Source: Ichthyophonus hoferi (Eukaryota > Opisthokonta > Ichthyosporea > Ichthyophonida > Ichthyophonidae). Taken from it: DNA of 64,000 bases. Within the stretch, counting starts at the first letter, position 1; each line of letters opens with the position of its first letter. The translations under genes and the position numbers were made by a program. The stretch spans positions 48,240 through 112,239 of the forward strand of contig NAOQ01000196.1 in the NCBI GenBank assembly GCA_002751075.1. Reading direction: 5' to 3'. Under the pieces are notes generated by a model. It was not told the origin of the DNA. It made no database searches and worked only from the letters and a program-made list of their open reading frames with translations. Below, one piece after another: positions 23,864 to 37,100 of the stretch.

Positions 23864-26460
23864 GAGGCTACCATCCCTCTCATCCTATAGTAAAGCATTG
23901 CATTATTATATATCCAACCAGGCCGTAGGTGGCGACACAATGTGCTTATTATCTGAAAGATCAATGCAATTCCCTTGACAAGGATAGGTGCTTTATCATG
24001 TAAAATGTGACTGAGCGGCAATATCATAAAATTAAATCTAAATGTAGGTTATCTCAGTATCTATTATCCCTTTTGATGTAAAAGGGGCTAAAAAATTGCA
24101 TAGTGGGACCCCGCCCGGTTGCTATGGACTGTATTATGGTATAGATACACATTCATTAGTCAGCTTTGCAGAGAAAATAATGCGCTCTACTGTAAACTTG
24201 ACTGCTAATAATGATTTAATTGATCAATGGTGTAGTTGGAGTCAACTGGAATTTGTATATTGATAACCCTGGCATGCCATAACCCACCTGTCTTTGAGAA
24301 CCATGTAGTTATTATTATTACAGATCAACGGAACTAATGAAAATATGAGGAAGGTGGCATCGGACATAGTATTGGGTCCTGCCCTGAATTTACATATACT
24401 GGCCTATACAAAAATACGTGAATGCCATTGTTTTATAAGTACACTGACTTGAGTTTTATTAGAATACATATATAGGTATCACTCCTTACAGCCAGTCATG
24501 CATGGATATACAAACTAGTTCGCAAAGAGTAATTGTTTATGATTGAATATTCTTTATAACACTAATTGAAAACTTAAATATATACACACTTCATAATATA
24601 ATCATTACAATTCAAGTCCATAATTTACCTAGGCTAATCTCTTCATGTTTATTCAGGTGTTGTAAGTTTTTACTTGACATGCACATTTGATTAAATCATT
24701 TATCATCAAATAAAGCCTGCTACTAGATCTTGGAGTTAGATAGTAATCGCTACCAGATCAAATACTAGTCCACTTAAAGATTGATACTCTAAAACCGTTT
24801 AGGAAGAGTCAATTTAAAGAACTTAAACCCATTTGTGTTCACCATATTGCCATAAAAAGAGGTTAATTAAGGAATTAAATTGGATACCATTATATGTTTT
24901 AAAATACTATATATTTTAAAAAATGGCCATATCTTATTATAATCATTATCATGTCCGTGTCCAAGGTGCATAGCTTGAGCCACTATGGTTGTTAAGGCCT
25001 CAAGTATGCCTCTATATGTCACATATCACAAGATGGTTAAATAATTTCTTGCATCAAAATCCATACGGTCTCGGAGTATCAATTAGGGAAGCATCTACAA
25101 TTGATTGGTGTGACCTTGGCCCAAGCCATTTTACCTTTGACAGGGACTGACTTCAACGCTAAAAGGAACCCAGTGTGAGCTTGTTAATACCTTGTATAAG
25201 AAAGTGAAAGCTTGATGTTAACCCTATTTGAAAAACATCCTTGCAAAGGGCATATAATATGAGTGAAACATGATTTTATGTTCAGACATACAATTATGAT
25301 TGGCTAGTAGTAAACATGATAATCTTAATAAAAGGCCTTCTGGTATACCCTTATCACTGTGGCATACTCTAGTTACTTTGTGTTAAGAAATAGAGGCTAC
25401 TTACAACTAATAAAAATAAAAATGTAACGAGGAGGATATTCACAGTAGAAATATAGTAGTAAGGAAAGCTGTAACCTTGAGATGTCATTGCTAAAGAGTA
25501 TAGAAAGTGAAGCCCTACTGCTATGTATATCTATCTAATACAGTTAGGTTCTAGCTCTCGTCCATCTATTGTTAGCTATTCATATTTAATAATATATAAT
25601 TACTATATTTCTTAGTACGCCAGATACTTTTTGCAAGTCTTTTTTGGGTGGCCATCAAATTCGTATATAGGTCGTTGTTAAAGCACACCTCTGTCATAAC
25701 ACCTAGACTAAAGGTATTTTGGTAACTGCCACTAAGAAGCAGGATAGGGAACGTGATATTAGCTACAAAAACTGAACTTAGTTGGGATCAAATTAAAACC
25801 AATGATAGGTAATTATGACGTAATATAGGAAAAGATACAAGTCTGATGGGGGATAAAACTCCTGTGCATGGAATGCGATTAAAATCTAGAGTTTAAACTA
25901 TGCTCCCAAGGCTAGCCCAGGGCGTTTTAACGTCAATCTTTGTATAAATAAATTGCTCTGTTTTTTCCAGACCACATACGTAGTAATAATTCCTAATTAT
26001 AGCATGTGCCTATAGCCATATAAAGAAATACTAAAGTAATAAAATAAAGATCTTCCTGTTGTAATATTTTGGTATTGTTTTAAATAGTACGGAGACATAT
26101 ACTACCTATTAAATACATTAAGTCTATTTACCATTTATACGGGTGGAGGTTTGACTCGTTCATTCTATTCTATTCTTGTTCAGCCTAGAAGAGACTAGCA
26201 AATACTCGTAGGTACGTTATCCCAAAACTCCATGTCTTTCACATCCCGAACGCATCTACAATTACCATTGGTTATAAACATATTAAGCAACCAATGCCTA
26301 TAGAGTATCTGGAATCTTTTAAGGCCTGGCGATAAAATTGGGCATCATAAATAAGTACAAAAGCGATTACAATGTTATGATTTATTTGATAATAGCTCAT
26401 TAATGTGATTTGCTATTTTGTTTATTTTCATTTATATAGGTTTAGCCAGCATATTCAACT
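23864..26460. other. Spacer between PSMD7 and the fumarate reductase gene
   Basis: About 2.6 kb with no supported gene. The first 300 bases should hold the PSMD7 3' untranslated region and the last few hundred the fumarate reductase promoter. From about 24300 to 26100 it is AT-rich and lacks the CCAAT-type hexamers of the gene blocks. An acceptor-like TATATAG just upstream of the reductase ATG (about 26435-26441) could mark a 5' untranslated exon. Confidence 0.55.
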
Positions 26461-29400
26461 ATGGCAAAGCATATTATAGTTATCGGCGGTGGACTGGCTG
26501 GCCTTTCTGCCACTTTAGAGGCCACCGCCAAGGGAGCCAAGGTGACCCTTGTAGAAAAAGAAAAGGCGTAAGTGCCACAGTAGTACGAGTTATTTATTAT
26601 CTGAACCATTAGGTTCCGGGGCCCCTGAAGGCTCTGACTTGCTGCTAAGGGCTATACATCATTTATATTACCTCCTAGTAGGGGTAAATTATAATGCCAC
26701 TATGTTTGTCTTGTCAGAAGAAATTAGTAGCCTATGCTATTGCAAGATATAAGGGTAGAACATGGCATATATAGCCGGATAGTCATCATAGATTCGGCTG
26801 GCTGGATAGTTCACATCACCAAGCATGAACTGAACTTTGTAATGCCCTAATAGATCCTGAGAGATAGGGATGATCAAATATAAACACCTAACTACAGCCA
26901 TGTAGGTGCAAAAAACACGCATACACGCACTATATATTGCATTGATGTATATACTTGTGGTTGTGTTACTTTATAGATCGCACTCTTTTAACTCTTCATC
27001 TACTTTTTTAGAACTGGGGGTAACTCTGCCAAGGCCACCTCTGGCATCAGCGCCTCCTACACATCACACCAAAAGGAGCAAGGAATCAGTGACTCAGTGG
27101 AACAGTTTCAAGATGACAGTCTAAAGTCAGCTTATGCTTCTCCTTGTTTATGACATCTTATTTTCCTCTGTAGTCCATTTGTATTGCTTTGGATATGTAC
27201 TTATATTGGCATATCTTATCTTTCAGTTGAAATAGAATTGTGAGACCGATGCAGTAGTGCTGGGTACAAATGTTCCGAGTATAAAAGTTAAAAGTTATTG
27301 ATAAGTATAATACAATACATGGTTCTTTGACACCGTTCTATACTGCAGTGGCCTGCCTGGTTTCTCCTGTCCCTCTTGTAGTACGCATCGTAGGCTCTCT
27401 TTGTATTAACTCCCCCTCCTACAGGTCAGGCCAAGGACTATCCAAGAAGGACCTGGTAGATGTTCTAGTGGGCCACAGCAAGGAAGCCATCGATTGGGTG
27501 TCTTCGTTTGGCCTGGACCTGTCGTGTATCAGTCAGTGTGGTGGCCATAGTGTAGGTGGTTTTCCTCTGTGTCTGCCTATTAGCAATTAAGAAGCTTATT
27601 ACACTACATCCTTCCTATATGACCGTGGTGGACAGAAAGGGAAAGGGAAACATAAACCACAGAACAGATCACACGCTTGGCTTGGTTTTATGGCTTTAAC
27701 AGACATTCCGCATGCTATTGGTTCAATCCATCTGTTTCCACCTCCTAATACCCCCCTCCTCCCCTAGGCCCCTCGTACACACCGTGAACCAGCCAGATTA
27801 GACGGTAAACCATGCCCTGTAGGCTGGGATATTGTCAGTACATTAAGGGCTCGCGTTGAAATACTGAGCAATGAGGGTAGGTGGACAAGGTGCATATACA
27901 TACTGGGACATGATACCAATCAATAGAATGCGTTCAACCATCCGTGTGCATGGTTGTTGTCAATAATACATATTAACCAGCCGATAGTGCACAGTTATAG
28001 AGGAAATGTAACATCTAACTGGGTGATATGTTAATTAATTAGCCTGATTGATGGTCCCTCACATGCGTGAAGGATATATATAGTGTGATACAGGGGAATA
28101 ATGTGAAAGACACTAGAGCAAGGGATAGCAGGCTAGGCAGGCACTAAGAAGTGGGGGGCAGGACTGGTGACTGTGATGACGTTGACCCGTTGTGTCGACA
28201 TCCTCACCCTGACGATAGATGGGAAAGAGGTAGTAGTAGGGGTCAAGCTACAGAAGGAGGAGGAGGACCCAATAGAATTGCTGGCTGATGCCGTGATCCT
28301 GGCCACGGGTGGATTTGCCTGTGACTTTACCCCCACCTCCCTCCTAAAGCAACACGTGCCCCACCTTTGCAACCTGCCTACCACTAATGGTGTGCAGACA
28401 GTAGGCGACGGGGTGAAGATGGGACTGCGGATTGGCTGCCATACCGTAGACATGGACCAGGTGCAGGTCCATCCCACTTCGTTCGTTGACCCCAAAGCCC
28501 CCTGCAGCCATGTTAACTTTTTGGCCCCTGAGGCTTTGAGGGGATGTGGAGGGATCATGATCAACCGTAAGGTACGTGTAGGGGTATAGTAGGGAGAGCC
28601 AGCAGGTCTATATACCTCAAGGGGGCGATATACTCGTAATCTAATTTATATATCTTGGCGTCAATACCGGGCCATGCTTTAAAGAAAGCATAGCCCCTAT
28701 AGTCCCTATTTATTGAAATTTATGTTCATTAAACCACATGTATATAGAGAGTAGCAAGGAAGATAGAGAAGATATATATATATATATAGACTTGAGGGGG
28801 GGGGGCAAGCAGAGACTTGGTTAGGGTTGATGTATGAAAGGAAAGATAGATTGGCGAGTAAGAAAGAGAAGCTGTTAGCTAGCTATTGATTGACTCTCTG
28901 GTCACCCCAGGAGGGCAATCTCTATGGGCTCCATAGTACACGTTCGTACCTTTTTCTTTCTTGCCATCTATCGTTATCTTCAATGTTCCTACTAAGCGTT
29001 CTCTAATATCCTCGGTGGTTAGCTTATTAATCAGTAGATATGCTGTCATGTGACTAAAAGCGTGCTAATTGACCGGGTGGGTTCTAGGGGGTTCGTTTTT
29101 TCAACGAGCTGGCACGTCGTGATGACTTAACTGCAGCCATCAACCAACACTGCGACAAGCTGCCCTCACATGAGGGAGAGGGTAAGGGAAGGGTGGTGGG
29201 TGGTACGGAGCTAATGGTTAGTAGGACACCATGGATATGATATGCTAGTACCAATCATATGGTAGGGTTAGACACTACCTGCATCTTGTCTCAATGAAAT
29301 ATAGTTAGTCATAATTATAAATACAGTTATAGGTATAGACATGGTTATAATTATTGTCAGAGTTATAGCTATAGATATAGGTATACCTATAGATAGAGGA

Positions 29401-30790
29401 ATGACCAGCTAACAGGCCTATCCCCTCCAGCCATGTGTCCTACTGTTGCCTACATGCTAATGAATCAGGCAGCCTGCGAAAAGTTTGGCCTACCTAACCT
29501 AGGATTCTATAAATGTAAGGGGATGGAATAGCATGTGGTAGGAGAGTATAGATACATCTTATTGGGTGCGTGTTGTTATGTTCAACAACGTGCAAGGCAA
29601 TTGGTCGTTAACTAGATGCCTTTGGCTATAAATGACGACACTTAACCCCTTTATTTCATACATACACCCTCTCGGATATCTTCTCTATAATATATATTTC
29701 ATTCTTTCCTTGTCTTTCCCGTATGTACAACCCTCCTCCCAACACTTATGGGTATGGGTGCAGTCAAAGGATTCGTTAAGGAGTATGAGAATGCTACGGC
29801 TGTAGCCAAAGAGATTGGCTGTGACGTGACCACCCTAGAAACAACCTTAAAGGAGTACGGGCAGGGGAAGGATGCGTTTGGCAAGACAGTGTTCCCGGTG
29901 CAGTTTACCCCCGATGAACCCCTATGTATGTTTGTTTGATGATCTTATAGCTTGCTTGTAGGCTGTTAGTGATTGGCTAGGAGGGCCCTGTAGCGTTACA
30001 ATTGGTGGAGACTAAGGTGTGGGTGTGTCATATGTGGTATATGAGATAGTACTACCATGGTAACGGGTATGGAATGTGTGCAGGGATGGCTATGCTGACT
30101 CCAGCCCTACACTACTGTATGGGAGGTCTTGAGATCAATACCAGTGCTCAGGTGCTACGAAAGGTGGGAGAGAGGTAAGTGTTATGTGTAGTTATAAAGT
30201 GTAGACAGGCAGTGATTGGTCAGATAAGAATATACTAACTCGAAGGACTTGCAGTACTGAACCAATCACCAACCTGTATGGCGCCGGGGAGGTGACAGGA
30301 GGTGTACACGGTAAAAATAGATTGGCAGGCAATTCACTGCTGGAGTGTGTGGTATGTAGTAGCCCTTATATGTGTGTGATATATATCCTATTACCATATT
30401 AGTGTATGTGAGCGCTTTTCAGACCTATCCCTACCTTCCCTATGCTATGGGTTATGCACTCATAAACATCTATTATAACTATATATATGTACACACCAAT
30501 CGGAAGGTACATATAAACATAGGACTAGCCAACCCTTCGTGTGTATTTTATTATGTTATCCAGTTAGCCGGATACTCATACACTTTATGCACCCATGCCT
30601 GCCACTAGTTGCCGTGTGTATCTACATGCAGCAAACCAATCTATCTATACTCCATTAGGGGATAATTTTGTACTAATAATGCCATGTCCCATTTATGCCA
30701 ACCCATATATATATCTATCTATCTCCCCATACACCTATCCATTCACAGGTATATGGCCGTATTTCGGGTGCACAGGCAGCTCAGGCCTAA
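26461..30790 (+). CDS. OSM1: Soluble fumarate reductase, OSM1/FRD1-type flavoprotein
   Basis: This FAD enzyme reduces fumarate to succinate and can reoxidise reduced flavins when oxygen is short. Exons: 26461-26567, 27012-27125, 27425-27551, 27768-27876, 28162-28571, 29088-29181, 29431-29514, 29764-29925, 30084-30174, 30255-30351 and 30749-30790; phases agree throughout. Residues 5-30 are the FAD-binding Rossmann motif ([16 protein letters not shown] ... VTLVEKEKA). [60 protein letters not shown] and [20 protein letters not shown] are the substrate and FAD motifs of the family, with the catalytic Arg in [12 protein letters not shown] and the substrate-binding His residues present. The length, about 450 residues, fits the bare flavoprotein, with no cytochrome domain. 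No N-terminal targeting sequence follows the ATG, so it looks cytosolic unless an upstream exon exists. The donor after exon 2 is an unusual GTCAGC. A poly-A signal AATAAA lies at 30883-30888. Confidence 0.95.
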
Positions 30791-31142
30791 GATCACATGA
30801 CATTCGTTTAATGTATTGATGGATTGGTTGGGGTAGATCGGGATGACCAGCACCTCGTTACATGACTGTTTTAAAACCTTAAAATAAATTGTATCTTTCA
30901 AATTAAAGTGCATACAGGATGGCCTGTGCCTGTATCCATCTCTCTCTATCATAGCAGTTCTACCTTGATTATAGTCTGCTATTCTGGTGTGTTGTTTGTC
31001 TGTCCTACAAGTTAATTAAGTGGCCAATAGAAAGAGGGTGGGCAAAATACATCCACTCAGAAGGACGCATTATAAAGTAAAGTGTATGATGTATGGCTAG
31101 AGACAAGGCTTGATATGTATGTTTGTTATACAGCAAGAGAAG
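30791..31142. other. Tail-to-tail spacer between fumarate reductase and MON2
   Basis: Only 352 bases separate the two stop codons of these convergent genes. AATAAA at 30883-30888 serves the plus-strand gene; no equally clear signal is visible for MON2, so its transcript may overlap the other 3' end. Confidence 0.75.
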
Positions 31143-34100
31143 CTAGGAGGTCATTAGCCTACCAAACTGTAACAGCACAGTCTTTAGGGCGGAGAGTACA
31201 CTCTCATCCTTGGTCCCAATACATGCGATGAGGCGGGGATATAGCCGGACTATAAGCACTCGTTCTAGGGCTCGCTGTTCGTCTAATAGGGTTAATGTTA
31301 AATGTTAGTAGTATGTAGGGTTGCATGTTACAGTATATAGAGTTAATATTGTAGTACATAGACATGGGGCTACATATTATAAAGGCTACATACCAGTATT
31401 AGTGCTCCTGCGGCTGCACAGGGAGGTCAACAGGCGGTTGATACCCTTTAGTACAAAGCAGACCTCTATCATTCTTATGCGTGGGAGGGGACAATTCCCA
31501 GCCAGCATCTCATCCTCTACATAGCACCTAGTGACTTCCTCACACCTTCGTAGAAGGACATCAGTGGCAGAACTGTCCATCCCTGTGTTTGTGGGGTCCC
31601 TTGGCGTGGTGTTTAAAATATTGTCCGCTACCAGGATTGTATTTAAAAGGCTAACGTTAGGATGGTTGGCTATATAGTATTTAAATACGAATAAGAGGAA
31701 TATAAGAGGCAAAATAGTATTAAATATTATTAAATTTGTAATCTAATTGGACGTCTTAGTGAACTATAGAGAAATAAATGACGTCACCATATGCAATAAG
31801 TGAAGGCAATCTGGATTAATAGGCGACTATTAGCCCAAACTTACATAGAGGTGAAGTAGAATTATGATTGCATTAGACCACATCATTAAATAGGCACTTC
31901 TATATGAGTGGTCTACAAAGGATAACATTTATAGATGCTATCCGACCTGTCCTAGCTATTGAGTCTATGTCATGCATGTGGTAGACCATACCCCCCCACC
32001 TTCTAAGTCAACCTCATTTCCGTTCATCAGTGACATGTCTAGCAGGGCCTCGAAGCAGGCACGAGCCACGTTCTCTCTGACATTCAGGGGACCTGCCCCA
32101 CCCCCACCATTGTAAATACGGTGGACCCATCAGCCATTGACTCGTTTCTAATCAGACACCTGTGACTGCCGTGCAGAGTACTCCTCTCCTACCCTTATAT
32201 TGCCTCACCTGTTATATCATCTACCTGGGTCTCTCTATTGCTTGATGTTTGTCTGTTGACATACTTGGATCCTAAGGGGGGGGAGGGGTTAGGCTACAAC
32301 TTAGACTATACGGCTATGCAATAAAGGGACATGGAAAGGTAAGGGCGGGTTCTATTACACAAGATATACCAGGGCAATAGGCATGCTATAGATGATGCGA
32401 GAAGGAAGGGGGAGGTACCCTTTTCCAGGGTGACAATAAGTTGTGAGGAGAGGGTCTGAGGGAGAGACAGCACTGACGGCAACACGTGGGTCCGCATAGC
32501 CCTCACCAGCGCCACATCTAGCTCCTCCTCTCTGGTTTGTATATCATAGCTAACTGCCACCAAGGGCTTTCTGTGAAGGAGTGGGCCAGGGTTAGGACTT
32601 GTTATGACTACCATCACAGTCATGTGATCATACCCCAATCACCCTCACCTTGCACATAACAGGAACTTATCAAAGATGTTAAAGAGCGCTCCCCACGTCT
32701 TGTAAACAGTGCTCTCAGGATCACAGGCCTCTGCACACTGGATAGTAAGATATCACGTGAACCTGCACACTACCAACCCAGGTGGACCACAGGTATGCAC
32801 CCACCATGTGAGGCTGCCATCAAGGGTGGCAGCGCAGCCTCCAGCAGAGTCAGGAGGGCCGTGACCGCATCCCTCCAAACATCGGCTGGCTCAGTGTACT
32901 TCTGAAGCAGAGGGAGTTGGAGGGTCTGACCAATGAAAGGAGGTTAGCCAACTAATAGCACAGCACCATGAAGAAATAGGGGGTAGAGAGGAACATACCT
33001 GAAGGATGTCTAAGAACACCCCCTCCTCCTGTATAGGGGCACTACAAGCCACAGGCGGGTAGACCTCGGTCAAGAGAATCAGGGCATTGTGATAGAGGGG
33101 TCGATACATATTATTCTTGGAAGGGGTATAAGTGCGAGAAGGCCAGAGGGCCGTACTGTGCACAGGGGCCGTAAAGAGAAGGGAGATCGAGGCCAGCAGC
33201 TCCTGGATCACTAGAGGCCTGTAATTGATTGGTTAGTGATTGTCACCCGACTGTTATCACTGTCCAATCAAATTGTATCTAGATCACCCTTCTCTTTGGT
33301 CTAAACCACATTCTGTCAGCATTAATCCAAGCCATTTGACTGCTTGTATCTAATTGCTATTCAGCTCTATCCAAGAAATGGGCAAGTAAAATCAGATATT
33401 GCATTGGGCCCCGTTAAAAACAATATTGAAGCCCCCACCCTATCTGATTGCATAATAATAATAATACAGGTCGCCTAATTGCGCCACAGCAATAAATGAA
33501 CACCCAATCGCACCATAGTGTTTAATGAATCACGAGTCCCAGCCATCTCACAGTGGGACTTTTAACTGTCTTTGGTGGAAAGCAATCATAAATGTGCAAT
33601 AGTCCACACATAGTTAACCAGAGGGAGGAGTTAAGATAAGAGTAAAAGGGGTATTGAGACATAGAATAGCTTGCAGGACGGCTATTTGGCCGTAGAAACA
33701 CAGAACAAATCATAAAAAGCCTTAAAATTGAATATGCCGATCAAGTAAGATGGTTCCAGCCCTATATATCCCCGCTTAGTCCAATCAGATGGCTTACCAT
33801 ACGTGGGGTAGTGGCTGGATAACCCGGTACAAGCGGAGAATCTCGGCATGTAGAGGCATAAGGTTCTTACTGTGCCAGCCTGAGGGGAACAATAAGTAAG
33901 GGGCACCCTGTCTACACCAATCATCAGCCCTTGTTGGCATCCAATCACTTACCAGACATGACTGCCCCGTAACCATCTTTCTTTTCATTGGTTGGATGGC
34001 TAACCGAGGCGGTCATTCTGCGAAGGATAAAGAACAGTCGCTTGTAGTCTTGAAGCACGAACATCTCCCTGTAGGTCATGTCAGTGAGCACTGGGCTCCA

Positions 34101-37100
34101 TCAACATGCAGTGTAATCTAAAGCAAGCATGCGATTGGTGGTCGCCTTAGGCACAGGCCCCACTGTCACCCACCTGACATACGGGTGCATGAGAGGAAAC
34201 AGTGCGGTCAGAGCCGTCAAGGTATCAGGCCTTACAGCCAAGACAGAGGGATTGGTAATAGGAAGGATGTCTTTATCTGAGGCGGGTTGGCCCTCTAGCT
34301 CTATGGGTGGTTATGTGTTAGCATGGATAGTAGCTTGTTTTTTAGTGCGTATATAACACCTTGGAACCAGTAATATCATACCAGGTCCACCCTACCACTT
34401 ACCTGGGGTATTATTAATTGCTAGATGTCCCCAGAGCAGCCAGGCTTGATACCAGCTATTCTCCTTTTCCCCACCCACCTGGCCCACTGTCTATCTGGTT
34501 AGTCCTTTTATTCCTATACTTACAGGTTCCCATCCCGATCGCTATCCCATCCACCACTCACCAGGCATATTGGCTGCCTCGGGGGCCTTGATCAGATCAG
34601 CAAAGCAGGACACAGTTGCACTAGCCACCTCCTGGCTACTGCCTATCCCAAAGCCCTGTAGGGACAGTACCCAGTGTGAGGGTGGATGGGCCCATAGGGC
34701 CATATCAATATTCAGGTAAGATCATTCGCAAGGACATCCTAACCCTGTTTCACTTGATCTAATTCCCTAACCTTTTAAGGCAATACCCCTCATACACTAA
34801 CCAGTCGGGTATCAACCAATCACTATGAATCCCTAGACAAACCAGTGCCTAGTACACTACATGGAAGTGGCAAGGTGGCTGCAACCTTTACCATCCTACA
34901 TCCCTAAAAACCACTAACAACCGCTTGCCTTTAGAAATAGTTAATAGGCAGGTTTAACTACTCACTTACCCTAAGGAAATTTAATGCCAGACTCCAGGCA
35001 AATGAGAAGTCCTCAAAAGAGGACAAGTGGAGGTAGTGCGTGTGCAAAACCCCAGTCACACCTAGGGGAAAGAGATAATGGATGTGTTAGGGACCAATCA
35101 TTACTAGGCTGCTAGAGGCAACAGAGACAGCTACGCACCGGCCAGTGACATCACAACTGTCTCATCCCACTGCTTGCCCTGTGTGTTTCTACTATGATGT
35201 ACCATAATCCCCCCCTTACTGCCCTCGGCTACCACGCCCTGCTCAGCATCCTGCATAGGAAAAAGGGCATATGATTGGTAGCGAGAAACTAGAGGATTAG
35301 TGTGCCAGTAATTCGTTGGCCTATGGGATATATCAATCGCTATATATACCGTTAATGTATGCATATGAATATATATACTGGGGTATCTGTCTTAAAGGCA
35401 GGTTACTGTGGTGGGGAGGGGCTTGACTGGTAGAGAGGGCAGTATAATGTGGCAGTATACAGGAGGGTACAATCAGGCATGGCAGGTAGAAGGTGCATAT
35501 ACGTATGGGTGCATAGTAGTTATAGGGTGGCTAGCCTGTCCTCTTGCCACTTACCTTGTTGTGGGCACTTTGTGCACAGGCCTGTACATTGTGTAGGAGG
35601 GGAAAGAGAATCACCCACAGTGACATGGCCCACATACCAGGCCCAAAGCTACCCCCGTGCATGCCAATAGTCCCAAACAGGGTCTGGCTGCTGCTCTTGC
35701 GGACCTGGTCATCCCTTAAGGGTCACATAATATACCTTTACATCCCATGCTGTCTCATTCTTCCTTATCCATGGCCTGTCCCTAGTCCATATCTTCCCCC
35801 TATCCACCTACCTCAGGTCTGGGGTCGATACACAGTGAGGCCAGTTGGCCAAACAGGGCCATCCACAGGGTGCTCACCGTACCTTGCATATCATCTACTA
35901 CCCCTTGTCGCATGGCCATCTCGAAGCCAGCCATACCCCCTATAGGCCTAAAGTTAATGCTAAGGCGAGTAGGGCAAAGGCTTATTACCATACAGACTAT
36001 CACACAGACATGCATACTATCATACACATATCGTCAGATTATTTTTTACCTGCGGCTGCAGCTCTACACAGATCAGCACACCATGTCTCGCCGTGCTCCT
36101 GCCCCCCCTGGCCCGCCATGGCCTTTCCTAACAGCCCCTTATCCCTGCAGGGTCACTTTTAGTACACTAGACTCCCTAGTAACCTAATACCCTGTCACCT
36201 ATATATAGGTGGTAAAGATACAAGCCACCTCCATCATCCAGCCCATACCCATGACGCCCCATCCTGGCTGTATTACTATCCATGTCTACCCTCCCCATCC
36301 TAGTCGTTACTACACTAACCTGTTAAGATAGTCGGCCATGTTCCATAGTAAGCCAATAGCAGTGAGGCTGATATTGACATCTACTTGTTGTTGACCAAAT
36401 ACTCCCACCGTATCTGTGATCTCCCCGGTGTAAGACCCTCTCTCCCTACCACACCCTAATATCCCAGTGCCTCTCTCCTTCACCTACCTATGCATGCTCG
36501 TACACAGTCGCTAGGCAATAGGGTCATGAAGTCAGTCACCACTAGCTGTACGCTCTCGAAGGCCAGACGTACTGTCCTAGTAGTGCTGGCATGATCTCCT
36601 CCTGTAGGTACCCATCATTAGGTCCTTGGTTGCGTTCTCTCCCTCTCCCTCTCTCTCCCTCTTATTCTACTTACCTTTTATGCTTACGTTGTCACCCTCA
36701 CTCACATCACTGGTCTAAGGATAGTCCAATAAGCAGTCAGTACCATCCCCCTACCCTTAAAATGCCACAATACCACATACACTTACTAGGTCCTCTTCGT
36801 CCTTATTGGCTGACATATTATTGATCTGTGGACCCACCTCCTATTAGATATTCTGTTTTCTCATTACTATCCTGTTAGATTCACCCCCATAAGTAACATG
36901 AACTAGTAATACTACATAGAGGCCACTACCTATCACTTATACAGTGTTCTACCCTGAACATGTCTCTGCTCCCACTATCAACCTACCCCTGCTGCACCCT
37001 TCTCCTCGCTAGACAGGGCGGACGAGGCAGCAGCATTGGTAGCCATAATAAACACATAGGGCCACCCGACGGTCAGGGCCTGCCCAAAGGATTGTAGAAT

